52,161 nt of DNA from Zwartia vadi (GTDB taxonomy: Bacteria > Pseudomonadota > Gammaproteobacteria > Burkholderiales > Burkholderiaceae_B): positions 1 to 52,161 of the forward strand of contig NZ_JAUHHE010000019.1 of assembly GCF_030410375.1 (NCBI RefSeq), in the 5' to 3' direction. Numbering within the stretch: the stretch's first letter is position 1; every line of letters starts with the position of its first letter. The translations under genes and the position numbers were made by a program. Positions 1-8,731 of the stretch are shown here, in pieces. Below the pieces are notes generated by a model. The model was not told where the DNA came from. It saw nothing but the letters and a program-made list of their open reading frames with translations, and searched no databases.

Positions 1-2874
1 GATCCGGAAAGCGCCTTTGATGACCTGGCTGATGGCGACACGCGAGCTGTCACCTTCACGTACACCGCCACCGACGACTTCGGTGCGGTGAGCGGCACCC
101 AGACCGTGACGATCACGGTGACGGGCACGAATGATGCGCCGGTCATCACCGCCACGACGGGCACCGACGTTGGCGCGGTGGCCGAGGACGGCACGCTGGT
201 GGCGACGGGTCAGTTAAGCGCGGCAGACGCCGAAGGTCAGGCCTTGACGTGGAGCACGTCGTCGTATGCGGGCGTCTATGGCGCGGTGTCCGTGGATAGC
301 ACGGGCAAGTGGACGTACACGCTGGACAATGCGAAAGCGCAAGCGCTGGGCACGGGCACGACGAGCGAGACCTTTACGGTCAATGTGTTGGATAGCCAGG
401 GCGCGAGTGATACACAAACGATCACGATCACGCTGACGGGCACGAATGATGGAGCGACTATTACCGGCACTCGTACAGGTGCACTAACAGAGGACGCTGC
501 GACAAATACCGCGAGTGGTACGCTCAACGTGAGTGATGTGGATACAGGTGAAAACGTTTTCCAAACTGTAGCGAGCGGAGCTTTAGCTGGCACCTACGGC
601 GCCTTTACCTTCAATGCAACTACAGGTGCTTGGACGTACACGCTCGATAACTCTAAGCCCGCAGTTCAGGCGTTAGGTGCCGGTGTGACGGCCACCGACA
701 CGTTAACGGTCCTGTCCAAGGATGGCACTGCTAGCGAAACAATCACTGTCACAATTACAGGTACGGCTGATGCGAATATCGTGGGCACTTCTAGTGCTGA
801 TACGCTTACAGGTACGAACAGTGCAGATATTATCGATGGCCTTGCTGGCGGAGACAGTTTAACTGGTGGTAAAGGTGCTGACACCTTTATTGTTAGTGAT
901 ACCTTTTTACTCGGTGGCAGCGGGACGAGTGGTACCGTATCCGGTTTCGATGTAATCACTGATTTTGTAGCAGGTACAGACCAAATAAAGTTGCCAGTGA
1001 TCGTTGTTCGTGCACCTAGTACTGTTGGTAAAACTGATGGTGTTGATTCAACGTTAGCGACTCCTGATGGAGTAATAAGAGCCCACTCTATTTCTGCAAA
1101 TGGGACCGTTACTTTTTGGGCGGCTCCCGATTTATCTAAACAAGTTGTTTTAGGTAGCAATGCTAGTGTCGCAGCGGCGGTGGAGTATTTGAGCTTGAAT
1201 GATATTGGTAGTACAGGCGCAACTGTTACTTTTGCAACAACCATTAAAGTCGGTGGTAACGTAAAAAACTATATCTACCAGCAACCTGGAGATGATGCTG
1301 CGGGTTTAACTGGCACTCTAGTTGAAATCAATCAGCCAAGCCGTAGTCCGTACGTTCTTAATATTGTTCCGGGCACTGAGTACATTCAACCGATTGCCCT
1401 CGACCTTAACCAAGACGGCGTAACTTATATCGATCGCTCAGAAGGCGTGACGTACGATTTCGATAACGATGGCTCTGCTGTCTCCACAGCTTGGGTTGAT
1501 TCCTCCGACGGTTTGTTAGCCGTTCAAACCGAGGACGGTAAACTTAATATTGTTTTCTCTACCCAAGAGGGCGAAACAGACTTGGAGGGGCTTGCTAAGG
1601 TTTACGACAGTAATCAAGACGGAGTTTTTGATGCTAACGATTTGCACTTTGAAAAGTTCGGTGTTTGGCAGGATTCCAATAGTGATGGCATTGTTCAGGC
1701 TGGCGAGTTCAAGACTCTTGATGAGGCGGGAATTGTCAGTTTGTCGCTTGAATCCTCAGGTGAGCAGTATGTGACTGCGAATGGTGATGTGATTGTTTAT
1801 GGTCAATCGACATTCACCACAAAAGACGGCGTCACACACCTGCTTGAGGATAGCGGTTTTGCGACAACAACCGGCACTCAAATGATCGGTGGGATCTCGA
1901 CTGATGAGCCTTCTCTAATCGCGACTGTTTCAACCACGCAAGATGGGCAGGAATCACTGCTAGGCTATTCAGTTGTCGCAAATCTTGATATGGTCGAGGG
2001 GAAAGTGGGGGATGAGCTTTCTCTAGTGATCAATGACGGTGCCGTGACGATCAAGCATACGCTCACAGCAGAGGACGTCGCTAACAGACGGTACGAGTTC
2101 AGGATGTCTGACAATGTAATCGTCACAGACGTGACCAACGTTGTTGGTGTTCATCTTGGGGCGCTGGGCTCGGCAATTTCCTCTTACGCCAATCCTGTCA
2201 GTATTCCCTATACCTTGCTTGCTCCCGCTGCTTACGTTGAGTCTCACGATTCAGCTGATGTAATGGCTGACGCAGAGTCTGGAAGTCAAACTCTACAGTT
2301 CTCAGTGATGATGAGCGAAGTGTTGGTTGACCCTAGCGGGGAATCGAAAGGTTTAGAGACTGAAGATTTTGTGGTTTCGAACGGTACGGTGACTTCTGTC
2401 TCGATGGTCGACACTACTCACTACACCCTGGAGGTCGTATCAAATGGTCAGGCTCCACTGAACGCAGTGTCCTTGGATATTGCCTTGACTCATACACCCG
2501 TCTCCGAGCTCCAGCCGCTTGAAAATAATAGCGGTTTAGTGCAAGCGGCTGATGCTCAGGCTCAGGGTCCTGGTCCTGACCCGGCGGAATTCATGCTTTT
2601 AGAGCTTGGTGGGGTGACCTACATGATCGACACGAGCGAGTCGAATGCTGCGGATGGTGTCGCAACTGATGATTATGCACTGACGAGCTCTTTGTCTGCG
2701 CCGCTTGTCGCTGGGTCATGGACTGAGGTTGTGGCAGGCACAGAGCCAGCAGGTGAACCAACCGAGCCCGAGGAGCCCGTTAATCCTCTAACCGATACGA
2801 GTGCTCCACCTATGATTAACAATGAGGTGTTGGATGACCCAAGATTGACTGATAACGGGTCTTGGACACCGTAG
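1..2874 (+). CDS. VCBS/RTX-type large secreted adhesin, C-terminal part (5' end outside window)
   Basis: The frame is open from the first base, so the gene starts upstream; 957 residues are visible. Order: the end of one VCBS-like repeat, two further repeats of about 105 residues (to about 260, each ending in a TGTNDA-type motif), an RTX-like Gly/Asp-rich stretch (about 262-300, with GTNSADIIDG and GGKGADTF), a middle domain, then several EF-hand-like DxNxDG loops (about 467-570, e.g. DLNQDG, DSNQDGVFD, DSNSDG), and a non-repetitive acidic C-terminus. Such proteins are typically exported by type I secretion and act in surface attachment or biofilm. No TolC/HlyB/HlyD genes are in the window. 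The first 460 bases are clearly more GC-rich than the rest, suggesting an expanding, homogenised repeat block upstream. Family assignment is firm; the ligand is unknown. Confidence 0.85.
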   Translation, partial: DPESAFDDLADGDTRAVTFTYTATDDFGAVSGTQTVTITVTGTNDAPVITATTGTDVGAVAEDGTLVATGQLSAADAEGQALTWSTSSYAGVYGAVSVDSTGKWTYTLDNAKAQALGTGTTSETFTVNVLDSQGASDTQTITITLTGTNDGATITGTRTGALTEDAATNTASGTLNVSDVDTGENVFQTVASGALAGTYGAFTFNATTGAWTYTLDNSKPAVQALGAGVTATDTLTVLSKDGTASETITVTITGTADANIVGTSSADTLTGTNSADIIDGLAGGDSLTGGKGADTFIVSDTFLLGGSGTSGTVSGFDVITDFVAGTDQIKLPVIVVRAPSTVGKTDGVDSTLATPDGVIRAHSISANGTVTFWAAPDLSKQVVLGSNASVAAAVEYLSLNDIGSTGATVTFATTIKVGGNVKNYIYQQPGDDAAGLTGTLVEINQPSRSPYVLNIVPGTEYIQPIALDLNQDGVTYIDRSEGVTYDFDNDGSAVSTAWVDSSDGLLAVQTEDGKLNIVFSTQEGETDLEGLAKVYDSNQDGVFDANDLHFEKFGVWQDSNSDGIVQAGEFKTLDEAGIVSLSLESSGEQYVTANGDVIVYGQSTFTTKDGVTHLLEDSGFATTTGTQMIGGISTDEPSLIATVSTTQDGQESLLGYSVVANLDMVEGKVGDELSLVINDGAVTIKHTLTAEDVANRRYEFRMSDNVIVTDVTNVVGVHLGALGSAISSYANPVSIPYTLLAPAAYVESHDSADVMADAESGSQTLQFSVMMSEVLVDPSGESKGLETEDFVVSNGTVTSVSMVDTTHYTLEVVSNGQAPLNAVSLDIALTHTPVSELQPLENNSGLVQAADAQAQGPGPDPAEFMLLELGGVTYMIDTSESNAADGVATDDYALTSSLSAPLVAGSWTEVVAGTEPAGEPTEPEEPVNPLTDTSAPPMINNEVLDDPRLTDNGSWTP
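121..780 (+). repeat. Tandem VCBS-type repeat units of about 315 bp
   Basis: A 16-base word, acgggcacgaatgatg, occurs at 121-136 and again exactly 315 bases later at 436-451; a diverged third copy of the same protein motif (TGTADAN) follows around 757-775. The period equals 105 codons, a usual VCBS repeat length. The first copies are nearly identical in motif and GC-rich; the third is diverged and AT-richer. More copies probably lie upstream of the window. Confidence 0.75.
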
Positions 2875-2895
2875 TATCCTTATTTTCAGGAGAGT

Positions 2896-2930
2896 GCATT
2901 CTCGGGCGATATCGTCTCGGGAGTGCTTTT
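2896..2930 (+). terminator. Probable intrinsic terminator after the adhesin gene
   Basis: An 8-bp stem with two G-T pairs is formed by 2896-2903 and 2919-2926 around a 15-base loop and is followed by TTTT at 2927-2930. It lies 22 bases past the adhesin stop codon and just before the tRNA promoter. The stem is modest, so this is a plausible rather than certain terminator. Confidence 0.4.
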
Positions 2931-2941
2931 CTGGCTGAGGA

Positions 2942-2947
2942 TATAAT
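2942..2947 (+). promoter_or_regulatory. -10 box of tRNA gene promoter
   Basis: A perfect TATAAT lies 19 bases before the first base of the tRNA, implying transcription start near 2954 and a 13-base 5' leader. No convincing -35 hexamer is visible at 16-18 bp upstream. Confidence 0.5.
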
Positions 2948-2966
2948 GCCGAGATTGAAGCGCAAA

Positions 2967-3045
<79 letters not shown>

Positions 3046-3102
3046 GATTCGCGCCCTTCAGGATTTCTTAGGTCGGTTTGACTGACTCAAGCTGGGGCAT
3101 TA

Positions 3103-3140
3103 CATGAGTTTTTTGTTATAACCTCATGTTATAAAAAACT
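3103..3140 (+). promoter_or_regulatory. Overlapping inverted and direct repeats upstream of the aminotransferase
   Basis: CATGAG (3103-3108) is mirrored by CTCATG (3123-3128). GTTATAA is directly repeated at 3115-3121 and 3128-3134, and AGTTTT..TTATAAC (3107-3122) can pair with GTTATAAAAAACT (3128-3140). The cluster ends 17 bases before the aminotransferase start, which suits an operator. No regulator gene lies beside it, so the factor is unknown. Confidence 0.35.
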
Positions 3141-3157
3141 TATTGTATGGCCCACCC

Positions 3158-4363
3158 ATGAAACGGTTTTCCACCAGAATGATGGCAGTTGATGTGCCGA
3201 TCATTCCTGCTATCGCTGAACTCGTCCGCAGCAATCCCGGCACTATTTCCCTTGGACAGGGCGTAGTGAATTACGGCCCTCCGGAAGAAGCGATCCGCGC
3301 ACTTCCTGGTTTGATGGGTGACACCCAGCTCCACAAGTATCAGGCTGTTCTGGGTCATCCGGGTCTGGTCGAAGCGCTCGCTCAAAAACTCAGCACGGAA
3401 AATAATATTCAGTTGGGCTCGGACGCGCTGGTGATGGTGACTGCGGGCAGCAACATGGCCTTTTTGAACAGTGTCCTCGCCATCGGCGATCCAGGGGACG
3501 AGTTCATTTTGCCGATGCCCTATTATTTCAATCAGGAAATGGCCATCCGTATGTGTGGCTGCGTACCTGTGTCAGTGCCTGTCAATGAAGACTGGAGTCT
3601 CAATGTGGAAGCACTTGCGGCGGCGATTACCCCCCGTACACGTGCCATCGTGACTGTCTCGCCTAACAATCCCACGGGTGCGGTGTATTCAGAGGCGTCG
3701 TTGACTGCTGTCAACAAACTTTGTGCCGATCATGGGATTTACCATTTCAGTGACGAGGCCTACGAGTACTTTACCTACGATGGTGTCAGGCATTTTTCTC
3801 CAGCTTCGCTCCCCGGGGCTGGCAACCATACCTTTTCGTTTTATTCCATGTCAAAAAACTTCGGCATGGCGAGCTGGCGATTAGGGTATGTGGTTTTTCC
3901 TGCTGACTTGTTTGATGCCATGAACAAGGTTCAGGATACAAATCTGATTTGCGCACCAGTCCCTTCACAGTTGCTCGCCTTAGAGGTTTTAAAGTACGGC
4001 CAGGCCTGGGTTGCACCCAAGGTCGAGGCACTGGCTGCGGTTAGAGAGAATGTTTATCAGAGGCTTTCTGAGCTTGGCGACCTGGTTCAGTTTCCAAAGA
4101 CGCAAGGTGCGTTTTATGTTTTGATGAAAATGCCAGGCCTGGCCAGCGGGCAGGATCCTTTGGCCTTTAATCGTGCCATGGCTCAGCGCCATAAAGTCGT
4201 CTCCATTCCAGGCTTTGCCTTTGGTCTGACCAATACACAAGAAGCGAATTATCAAAGACTTTCTTATGGGGCCTTGCAGGCTGCAAGCGTTTCTGAGGGC
4301 GTTGAGCGTTATGTTGCGGCAGTTAAAGACTGGTATGGTCAAAATGGGGCCTTGAACAAATGA
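3158..4363 (+). CDS. PLP-dependent class I/II aminotransferase
   Basis: A 401-residue fold-type I aminotransferase of the aspartate/aromatic group. Visible: a substrate-loop LGQG motif near the N-terminus, the PNNPTG motif around residue 170, SDEAYE, and the SMSKNFGMASWRLGY segment around 232 carrying the PLP-binding Lys. It would exchange an amino group between an amino acid and a 2-oxo acid in the cytoplasm; the substrate cannot be read from the sequence. I chose ATG 3158 over a TTG five codons earlier because family members begin close to the MKRF..R segment and the TTG touches the repeat cluster. Its stop overlaps the next start by 4 bases (ATGA), indicating translational coupling. Confidence 0.87.
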   Translation: MKRFSTRMMAVDVPIIPAIAELVRSNPGTISLGQGVVNYGPPEEAIRALPGLMGDTQLHKYQAVLGHPGLVEALAQKLSTENNIQLGSDALVMVTAGSNMAFLNSVLAIGDPGDEFILPMPYYFNQEMAIRMCGCVPVSVPVNEDWSLNVEALAAAITPRTRAIVTVSPNNPTGAVYSEASLTAVNKLCADHGIYHFSDEAYEYFTYDGVRHFSPASLPGAGNHTFSFYSMSKNFGMASWRLGYVVFPADLFDAMNKVQDTNLICAPVPSQLLALEVLKYGQAWVAPKVEALAAVRENVYQRLSELGDLVQFPKTQGAFYVLMKMPGLASGQDPLAFNRAMAQRHKVVSIPGFAFGLTNTQEANYQRLSYGALQAASVSEGVERYVAAVKDWYGQNGALNK

Positions 4364-5055
4364 AGAACTCGATTCAAAACCTATTTGCTTCCTTAGCGGT
4401 TTTTTTTCTGTCATCCGGGCTTGCTGTGATTGCGCAGCCTGTAACCGCATCATTACAGGCCTCTGCCAGCAAGCAAGTTCTTCAGGATGAGATTAAGCTT
4501 GTCTTTGCTCAGGAAGCTGCAGGCAAAACAGCCCCGGAGGTGAATCGCATCTTGGCCAATGCACTTGAGCAGGGAAAAGCATCGCTCAAAGGTATGGCGG
4601 GATTTAATGTGTCGAGCGGAAGCTTTCGGACTTTTCAGTCTTACAACAAAGAAGGGCGACCTGATGGGTGGCGCGGACGCGCAGAGTTGGTTTTGACTTC
4701 GACTGATTTGGCTGCGGCGCAGAGTGCTGCAGGCGTGCTCGGGACGCAACTCGCGCTTTCCAGTGTTCAGTTTTCACTTTCATCTACATTACGCAGAAAA
4801 GAAGAGCAGGCTTTATTGCAAGAGGTGGCGCAGGCGTTTCGCGCGCGTGCTCAGGCCGCTGCTTCGGCATTTGGCTATTCAAACTACAAGATCAACAGTT
4901 TGGATTTCAATGGGCTGGGCGCAGTTCAGGCTCCATTGCTGATGCGCAGTGCGGCTCCGATGTCCGCACCTGCAGCCGAAGCCATCAAATTTTCGTTTGA
5001 ACCCGGCCTCGTGCAAGTCACAGTTGATGTCACGGGAAAAGTGACTTTTGACTGA
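4360..5055 (+). CDS. SIMPL-domain (DUF541) periplasmic protein
   Basis: 231 residues. An N-terminal hydrophobic signal peptide (about 1-25, cleavage near AVIA) is followed by a SIMPL/DUF541-type domain: an alternating heptad-like helix (VNRILANALEQ), an FRT/SYNKEG..GWRGRAEL strand region, and a C-terminal IKFSFEPGLVQVTVDVTG strand set. Family members are oligomeric cell-envelope proteins linked to oxidative-stress tolerance, without known catalysis. It starts in the stop codon of the aminotransferase and its end overlaps the YchJ-like gene by 8 bases, so the three are probably one operon. Confidence 0.78.
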   Translation: MKNSIQNLFASLAVFFLSSGLAVIAQPVTASLQASASKQVLQDEIKLVFAQEAAGKTAPEVNRILANALEQGKASLKGMAGFNVSSGSFRTFQSYNKEGRPDGWRGRAELVLTSTDLAAAQSAAGVLGTQLALSSVQFSLSSTLRRKEEQALLQEVAQAFRARAQAAASAFGYSNYKINSLDFNGLGAVQAPLLMRSAAPMSAPAAEAIKFSFEPGLVQVTVDVTGKVTFD

Positions 5056-5470
5056 GGTCCGATCCCTGCATCCCAGCGATGCTTGTCCTTGCGGACGCAA
5101 GGTCGCCGCTCGGACATTGTCTTTTGAAAAATGCTGCGGCCAGTATCTCGATTTCTTTGAGACGCAACCCGCGCCGGATCCAGAGAGCTTGATGCGTTCT
5201 CGCTATTGTGCTTTTGTTCTTGAGCGCGAACGTTATTTGCTCGATACCTGGAGTCCAGACCAGCGTCCGCAATCTGTGGAGTTTGAGGCGCAGGCTCAAT
5301 GGCTTGGGTTGGAGATCAAATCCAAAAAAACGCTCGATGCAGACCATGCTGTCGTTGAATTTGTCGCGCGCTATCGACTGAACGGCCGAGCCACGAGATT
5401 ACACGAGAGGAGTGTGTTTGAACGAAAGCGCAATCGCTGGTTTTATCATTCGGCGCAAGAGGATAAATAG
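5048..5470 (+). CDS. YchJ-family SEC-C motif protein
   Basis: 140 residues. The N-terminus carries a metal-binding SEC-C motif, CPCG (about 13-16) with a distal CCGQYL (about 29-34), followed by an NTF2-like alpha/beta domain with the family signature LMRSRYCAF and a W..RS.F..... W.YH type end. This matches the UPF0225/YchJ family, whose function is unknown. The start is TTG at 5048, inside the end of the SIMPL gene; no ATG or GTG occurs before the CPCG motif in this frame, so TTG is the only reasonable start. Confidence 0.75.
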   Translation: MTEVRSLHPSDACPCGRKVAARTLSFEKCCGQYLDFFETQPAPDPESLMRSRYCAFVLERERYLLDTWSPDQRPQSVEFEAQAQWLGLEIKSKKTLDADHAVVEFVARYRLNGRATRLHERSVFERKRNRWFYHSAQEDK

Positions 5471-5597
5471 TCTCGTGCGCTAAGACTTTGTTATGATGCG
5501 GGTCGCAGTAGGCGAGCTCGCACGCAGGTGTGTTCTTCTTGGACAGTCCCGCTGCTTGTCTATTCACATTCAACGCCACAACAGTGACTTTAATGTT

Positions 5598-8378
5598 ATG
5601 ACACTACTGACGATCATTCTGTTGCCACTGCTCGCCGGGACAACGCTTGCACTGCTCGCTGCGCGGATCAGTCGACTTGCCTCGGCCTTGGCTGTCGCGG
5701 CGGTTACCTTTTGCAGCCTAGGGTTACTACTCGGTTTCAGTGACACTGTTTTCAGTGGCCAAAACATCGTTTCCAGCATTCCCTGGATGCCAGAGCTGGG
5801 TATCAACTTCGCTTTCAGGCTAGATGGTCTGGGCTTTCTTTTTACTCTGCTCATTCTCTGCATTGGCCTGCTGATTATTCTCTATGCTAAATACTATCTT
5901 GCCGAGACTGACTCCATTGGCAAGTTTTACGCGTTACTGATGATGTTCATGGCTGCGATGCTTGGCATCGTGCTGACAGAAAATATTTTGTTGACCTTTG
6001 TTTTCTGGGAGTTGACCTCCCTGTCCTCATTCTTGTTGATTGGTTACTGGAATCACAAGTCGGAGTCTCGACGCGGTGCGCGCATGGCATTGACTGTGAC
6101 GGGTGGGGGTGGTTTGGCCATGCTGGCAGGATTTCTCTTGCTGGGTCATGTTGCCGGCAGCTTCGAGCTGACACAGATTTTCGCGGCACGCGAGGTTGTT
6201 CAGTCAAGCCCTCTATACATGCCGATCTTGCTTCTGATTTTGTTGGGTGCATTCACCAAGTCTGCACAGTTTCCCTTTCACTTTTGGCTCCCCCAGGCGA
6301 TGGCGGCACCGACGCCCGTCTCCGCTTATCTGCACTCCGCAACGATGGTGAAGGCGGGCGTGTTCATGCTGGCCCGTCTGTATCCGGTGTTGGGTGGCAC
6401 CTACGATTTTGAGATCATTGTCTCGGTCGTGGGTTTGACAACCATGGCCTTTGCCGCCTACGTGGCCATTTTTAAACATGACCTCAAGGGTCTGTTAGCG
6501 TATTCAACGATTAGCCATTTAGGATTGATTATTTTTCTAATCGGTCTGAGCTCGCCTCTTTCCGCAGCGGCTGCTGTATTTCATATTATCAATCACGCTA
6601 CATTCAAAGCATCGCTGTTTATGGTGGCCGGCATTATTGATCATGAATGCGGCACCCGGGATATGCGCCGCTTGCGTGGTTTATTTAAATTCATGCCCTA
6701 CACAGCTACCTTGGCGATGGTTGCGGCAGCTTCAATGGCGGGCGTACCGCTGTTTAATGGCTTCCTGTCCAAGGAAATGTTCTTTGTCGAGTCCCTTGCC
6801 TTATCGCATTTAGGTTGGTTTGGTACTGTGGCTCCCGTGGTTGTCACCTTGGGAGGTGTGTTCAGCGTTGCGTATTCAGCGCGCTTTGTTCACAACGTTT
6901 TCTTTAACGGCACCGCGACTGATTTGCCCCATACGCCGCACGAACCGCCTCGATTCATGAAAGTTCCAGTCGAGCTTCTTGTCGTCTTGTGCATCCTGGT
7001 TGGGGTGTTACCTGGGCTGACAGTTGCTCCGCTGGTGTTTATCGCTGCTGTGGATGTGTTCGGCGGACCAATTCCACACTACACGATTGCGATTTGGCAT
7101 GGCTTCAACATGCCCTTGTTGATGAGCGCAATTGCATTATTCGGTGGAGTGGTGATGTTCTGGCTCCTGCAAAACCGCTTCAATCTACATCTCATCGCGC
7201 CTAAAGCATTCAATGGCAATCGCGTGTTTGTTCATCTGATCGAGACGGTGCTGAGTATTGCGCGCGGCTTGACTGCCCGTCTGGAAAATGGATCCTTGCA
7301 GCGCTATCTGGCTTTGCTGATTGCCAGCGTGATTGTGCTGGGTACTTGGCCATTCTTAAAGTATGGGTACAGCACAGGTGATGCACCGCTCACAGATGCC
7401 AATCCGATTGCCGTCATCGTCTGGGTGATTGCAGTGGTTGGCGCCATCGCGACTGCGGCTTTTCATCGGCAGCGTCTGATTGCAGTCATCTTGGTTGGCG
7501 TGGTTGGCTTATCGACAGCGCTGACTTTTGCCTACTTTTCTGCACCCGACTTGGCATTGACGCAATTGTCTGTCGAGGTGGTGAGCACTGCGTTGATGCT
7601 CATGGCTCTGGCGCTGTTGCCGCTGCACGGTCCCAAAGAATCCAGCTTGTCGCGACGCGGTCGCGATATTGCTCTGTCGGTTTTGGCTGGTGCGGGTGTT
7701 ACCGCCCTCATGTGGGCGGTTTTAACGCGTCCGCTTGATTCGATTGCCTGGTACTACTTGGCTGAAAGCGTTGGACGGGGAGGTGGTTCAAACGTTGTGA
7801 ACGTGATCCTGGTCGACTTCCGGGGTTTTGATACGTTTGGTGAGATCACCGTTCTGGGTATTGCCGCGATCGGTGCGTTAAGCCTCATGGACGGATTGAG
7901 TATGGAGCGCAAACTTTCACCGGCAGTGCTCAACTCCGTGATGCTGTCGGTTGCCGCACGCATTTTGCTGCCTTTTGCCTTGCTCGTGAGTGTCTATATC
8001 TTCCTGCGCGGACATAACTTGCCAGGAGGAGGCTTCATCGCGGGCTTGATTACTTCGGTCGCGTTGGTGATGCAATACATGGCGGGTGGTTTGTTGGCGA
8101 CTTCAAAAACGCTTCGTATCGAGTTTCCAAAGTTGATTGGAAGTGGGGTATTGATAGCTGGTCTCACAGGTCTGGGTAGTTTTGTTTTTGGCTCAGCATT
8201 TTTGACGAGCACTTTTGGTCACCCGGCTTTACCCTTGATCGGGGAGGTTCCGTTAGCGAGTGCGGCGGCCTTCGACCTAGGGGTGTTTTTGACGGTTGTT
8301 GGCGCAACACTGCTGACAATTTCCGCATTGTCTGGAGCGAGTCAGCGTCCAGAGCCTGTTGCAGGAGTCGCTCAATAA
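5598..8378 (+). CDS. mrpA: Mrp/Pha-type Na+(K+)/H+ antiporter, fused subunits A and B
   Basis: 926 residues, polytopic. The N-terminal two thirds is the complex I NuoL-like MrpA module: WELTS with the conserved Glu (about 137), KSAQFPFHFWLP with Lys (about 221), and a second Lys near 252. A linker region with further helices precedes a C-terminal MnhB/MrpB domain (about 785-920, with FLRGHNLPGGGF). The A-B fusion is the arrangement of group 2 (Rhizobium PhaAB-like) systems. It exchanges cytoplasmic Na+ or K+ for protons at the inner membrane. I chose ATG 5598, whose MTLLTIILLPLL matches family N-termini, over an ATG 35 codons upstream. The 127-base leader contains a TATGAT -10-like box at 5492-5497; no clear Shine-Dalgarno is seen. 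The stop overlaps the mrpC start by one base. Confidence 0.93.
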   Translation: MTLLTIILLPLLAGTTLALLAARISRLASALAVAAVTFCSLGLLLGFSDTVFSGQNIVSSIPWMPELGINFAFRLDGLGFLFTLLILCIGLLIILYAKYYLAETDSIGKFYALLMMFMAAMLGIVLTENILLTFVFWELTSLSSFLLIGYWNHKSESRRGARMALTVTGGGGLAMLAGFLLLGHVAGSFELTQIFAAREVVQSSPLYMPILLLILLGAFTKSAQFPFHFWLPQAMAAPTPVSAYLHSATMVKAGVFMLARLYPVLGGTYDFEIIVSVVGLTTMAFAAYVAIFKHDLKGLLAYSTISHLGLIIFLIGLSSPLSAAAAVFHIINHATFKASLFMVAGIIDHECGTRDMRRLRGLFKFMPYTATLAMVAAASMAGVPLFNGFLSKEMFFVESLALSHLGWFGTVAPVVVTLGGVFSVAYSARFVHNVFFNGTATDLPHTPHEPPRFMKVPVELLVVLCILVGVLPGLTVAPLVFIAAVDVFGGPIPHYTIAIWHGFNMPLLMSAIALFGGVVMFWLLQNRFNLHLIAPKAFNGNRVFVHLIETVLSIARGLTARLENGSLQRYLALLIASVIVLGTWPFLKYGYSTGDAPLTDANPIAVIVWVIAVVGAIATAAFHRQRLIAVILVGVVGLSTALTFAYFSAPDLALTQLSVEVVSTALMLMALALLPLHGPKESSLSRRGRDIALSVLAGAGVTALMWAVLTRPLDSIAWYYLAESVGRGGGSNVVNVILVDFRGFDTFGEITVLGIAAIGALSLMDGLSMERKLSPAVLNSVMLSVAARILLPFALLVSVYIFLRGHNLPGGGFIAGLITSVALVMQYMAGGLLATSKTLRIEFPKLIGSGVLIAGLTGLGSFVFGSAFLTSTFGHPALPLIGEVPLASAAAFDLGVFLTVVGATLLTISALSGASQRPEPVAGVAQ

Positions 8379-8731
8379 TGGAAATTCTCCTTTCTTCCGC
8401 ACTGGGAATTGTGACTGCGTGCGGCATTTATCTGATTTTGCGCGGAAGGACGTTTTCCGTCGTGCTTGGCTTGTCTCTTTTGGGCTATGCCGTAAATCTG
8501 TTCATTTTCGCGATGGGGCGACTGGTTTCAGCCCGTCCACCTGTTATCACGGATCAGGCGATTTCGTATGCCGATCCAATTCCGCAGGCCTTGGTGTTAA
8601 CGGCGATTGTGATCGGTTTTGGAATGACCGGATTCATTGTTGAACTGGCACTCAGGACACGCCATGAGACAAAGTCGGATCACGTTGATGGTCGGGAGTC
8701 CGAATCCCCCCAAGAAGGGAAGCGTACATGA
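8378..8731 (+). CDS. mrpC: Mrp-type antiporter subunit C
   Basis: 117 residues with three predicted membrane helices, a NuoK-like subunit of the Mrp antiporter complex. Visible: the LGLSLLGYAVNLFIF segment and DPIPQALVLTAIVIG, both typical of MrpC/MnhC. The C-terminal tail (about 93-117) is charged and hydrophilic. It overlaps mrpA by one base and mrpD by four, as expected for a translationally coupled membrane complex. Confidence 0.93.
   Translation: MEILLSSALGIVTACGIYLILRGRTFSVVLGLSLLGYAVNLFIFAMGRLVSARPPVITDQAISYADPIPQALVLTAIVIGFGMTGFIVELALRTRHETKSDHVDGRESESPQEGKRT

Noticed and set aside
121..780. Periodic repeats considered as a CRISPR array
   Set aside because: The period is 315 bases, units are coding and in frame, and there are no short identical repeats with unique spacers.
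666..1244. Long minus-strand open frame inside the adhesin gene
   Set aside because: It mirrors the Thr/Val-rich repeat codons of the adhesin; no ribosome site and no recognisable protein motif.
5471..5597. Leader of the Mrp operon as a Na+ or pH-sensing riboswitch
   Set aside because: No recognisable conserved fold or terminator/anti-terminator pair could be seen; only a weak -10-like box.
5493..5597. ATG at 5493 as the start of the fused MrpA-MrpB protein
   Set aside because: The 35 extra residues are hydrophilic and unlike MrpA N-termini; the segment overlaps the likely promoter.
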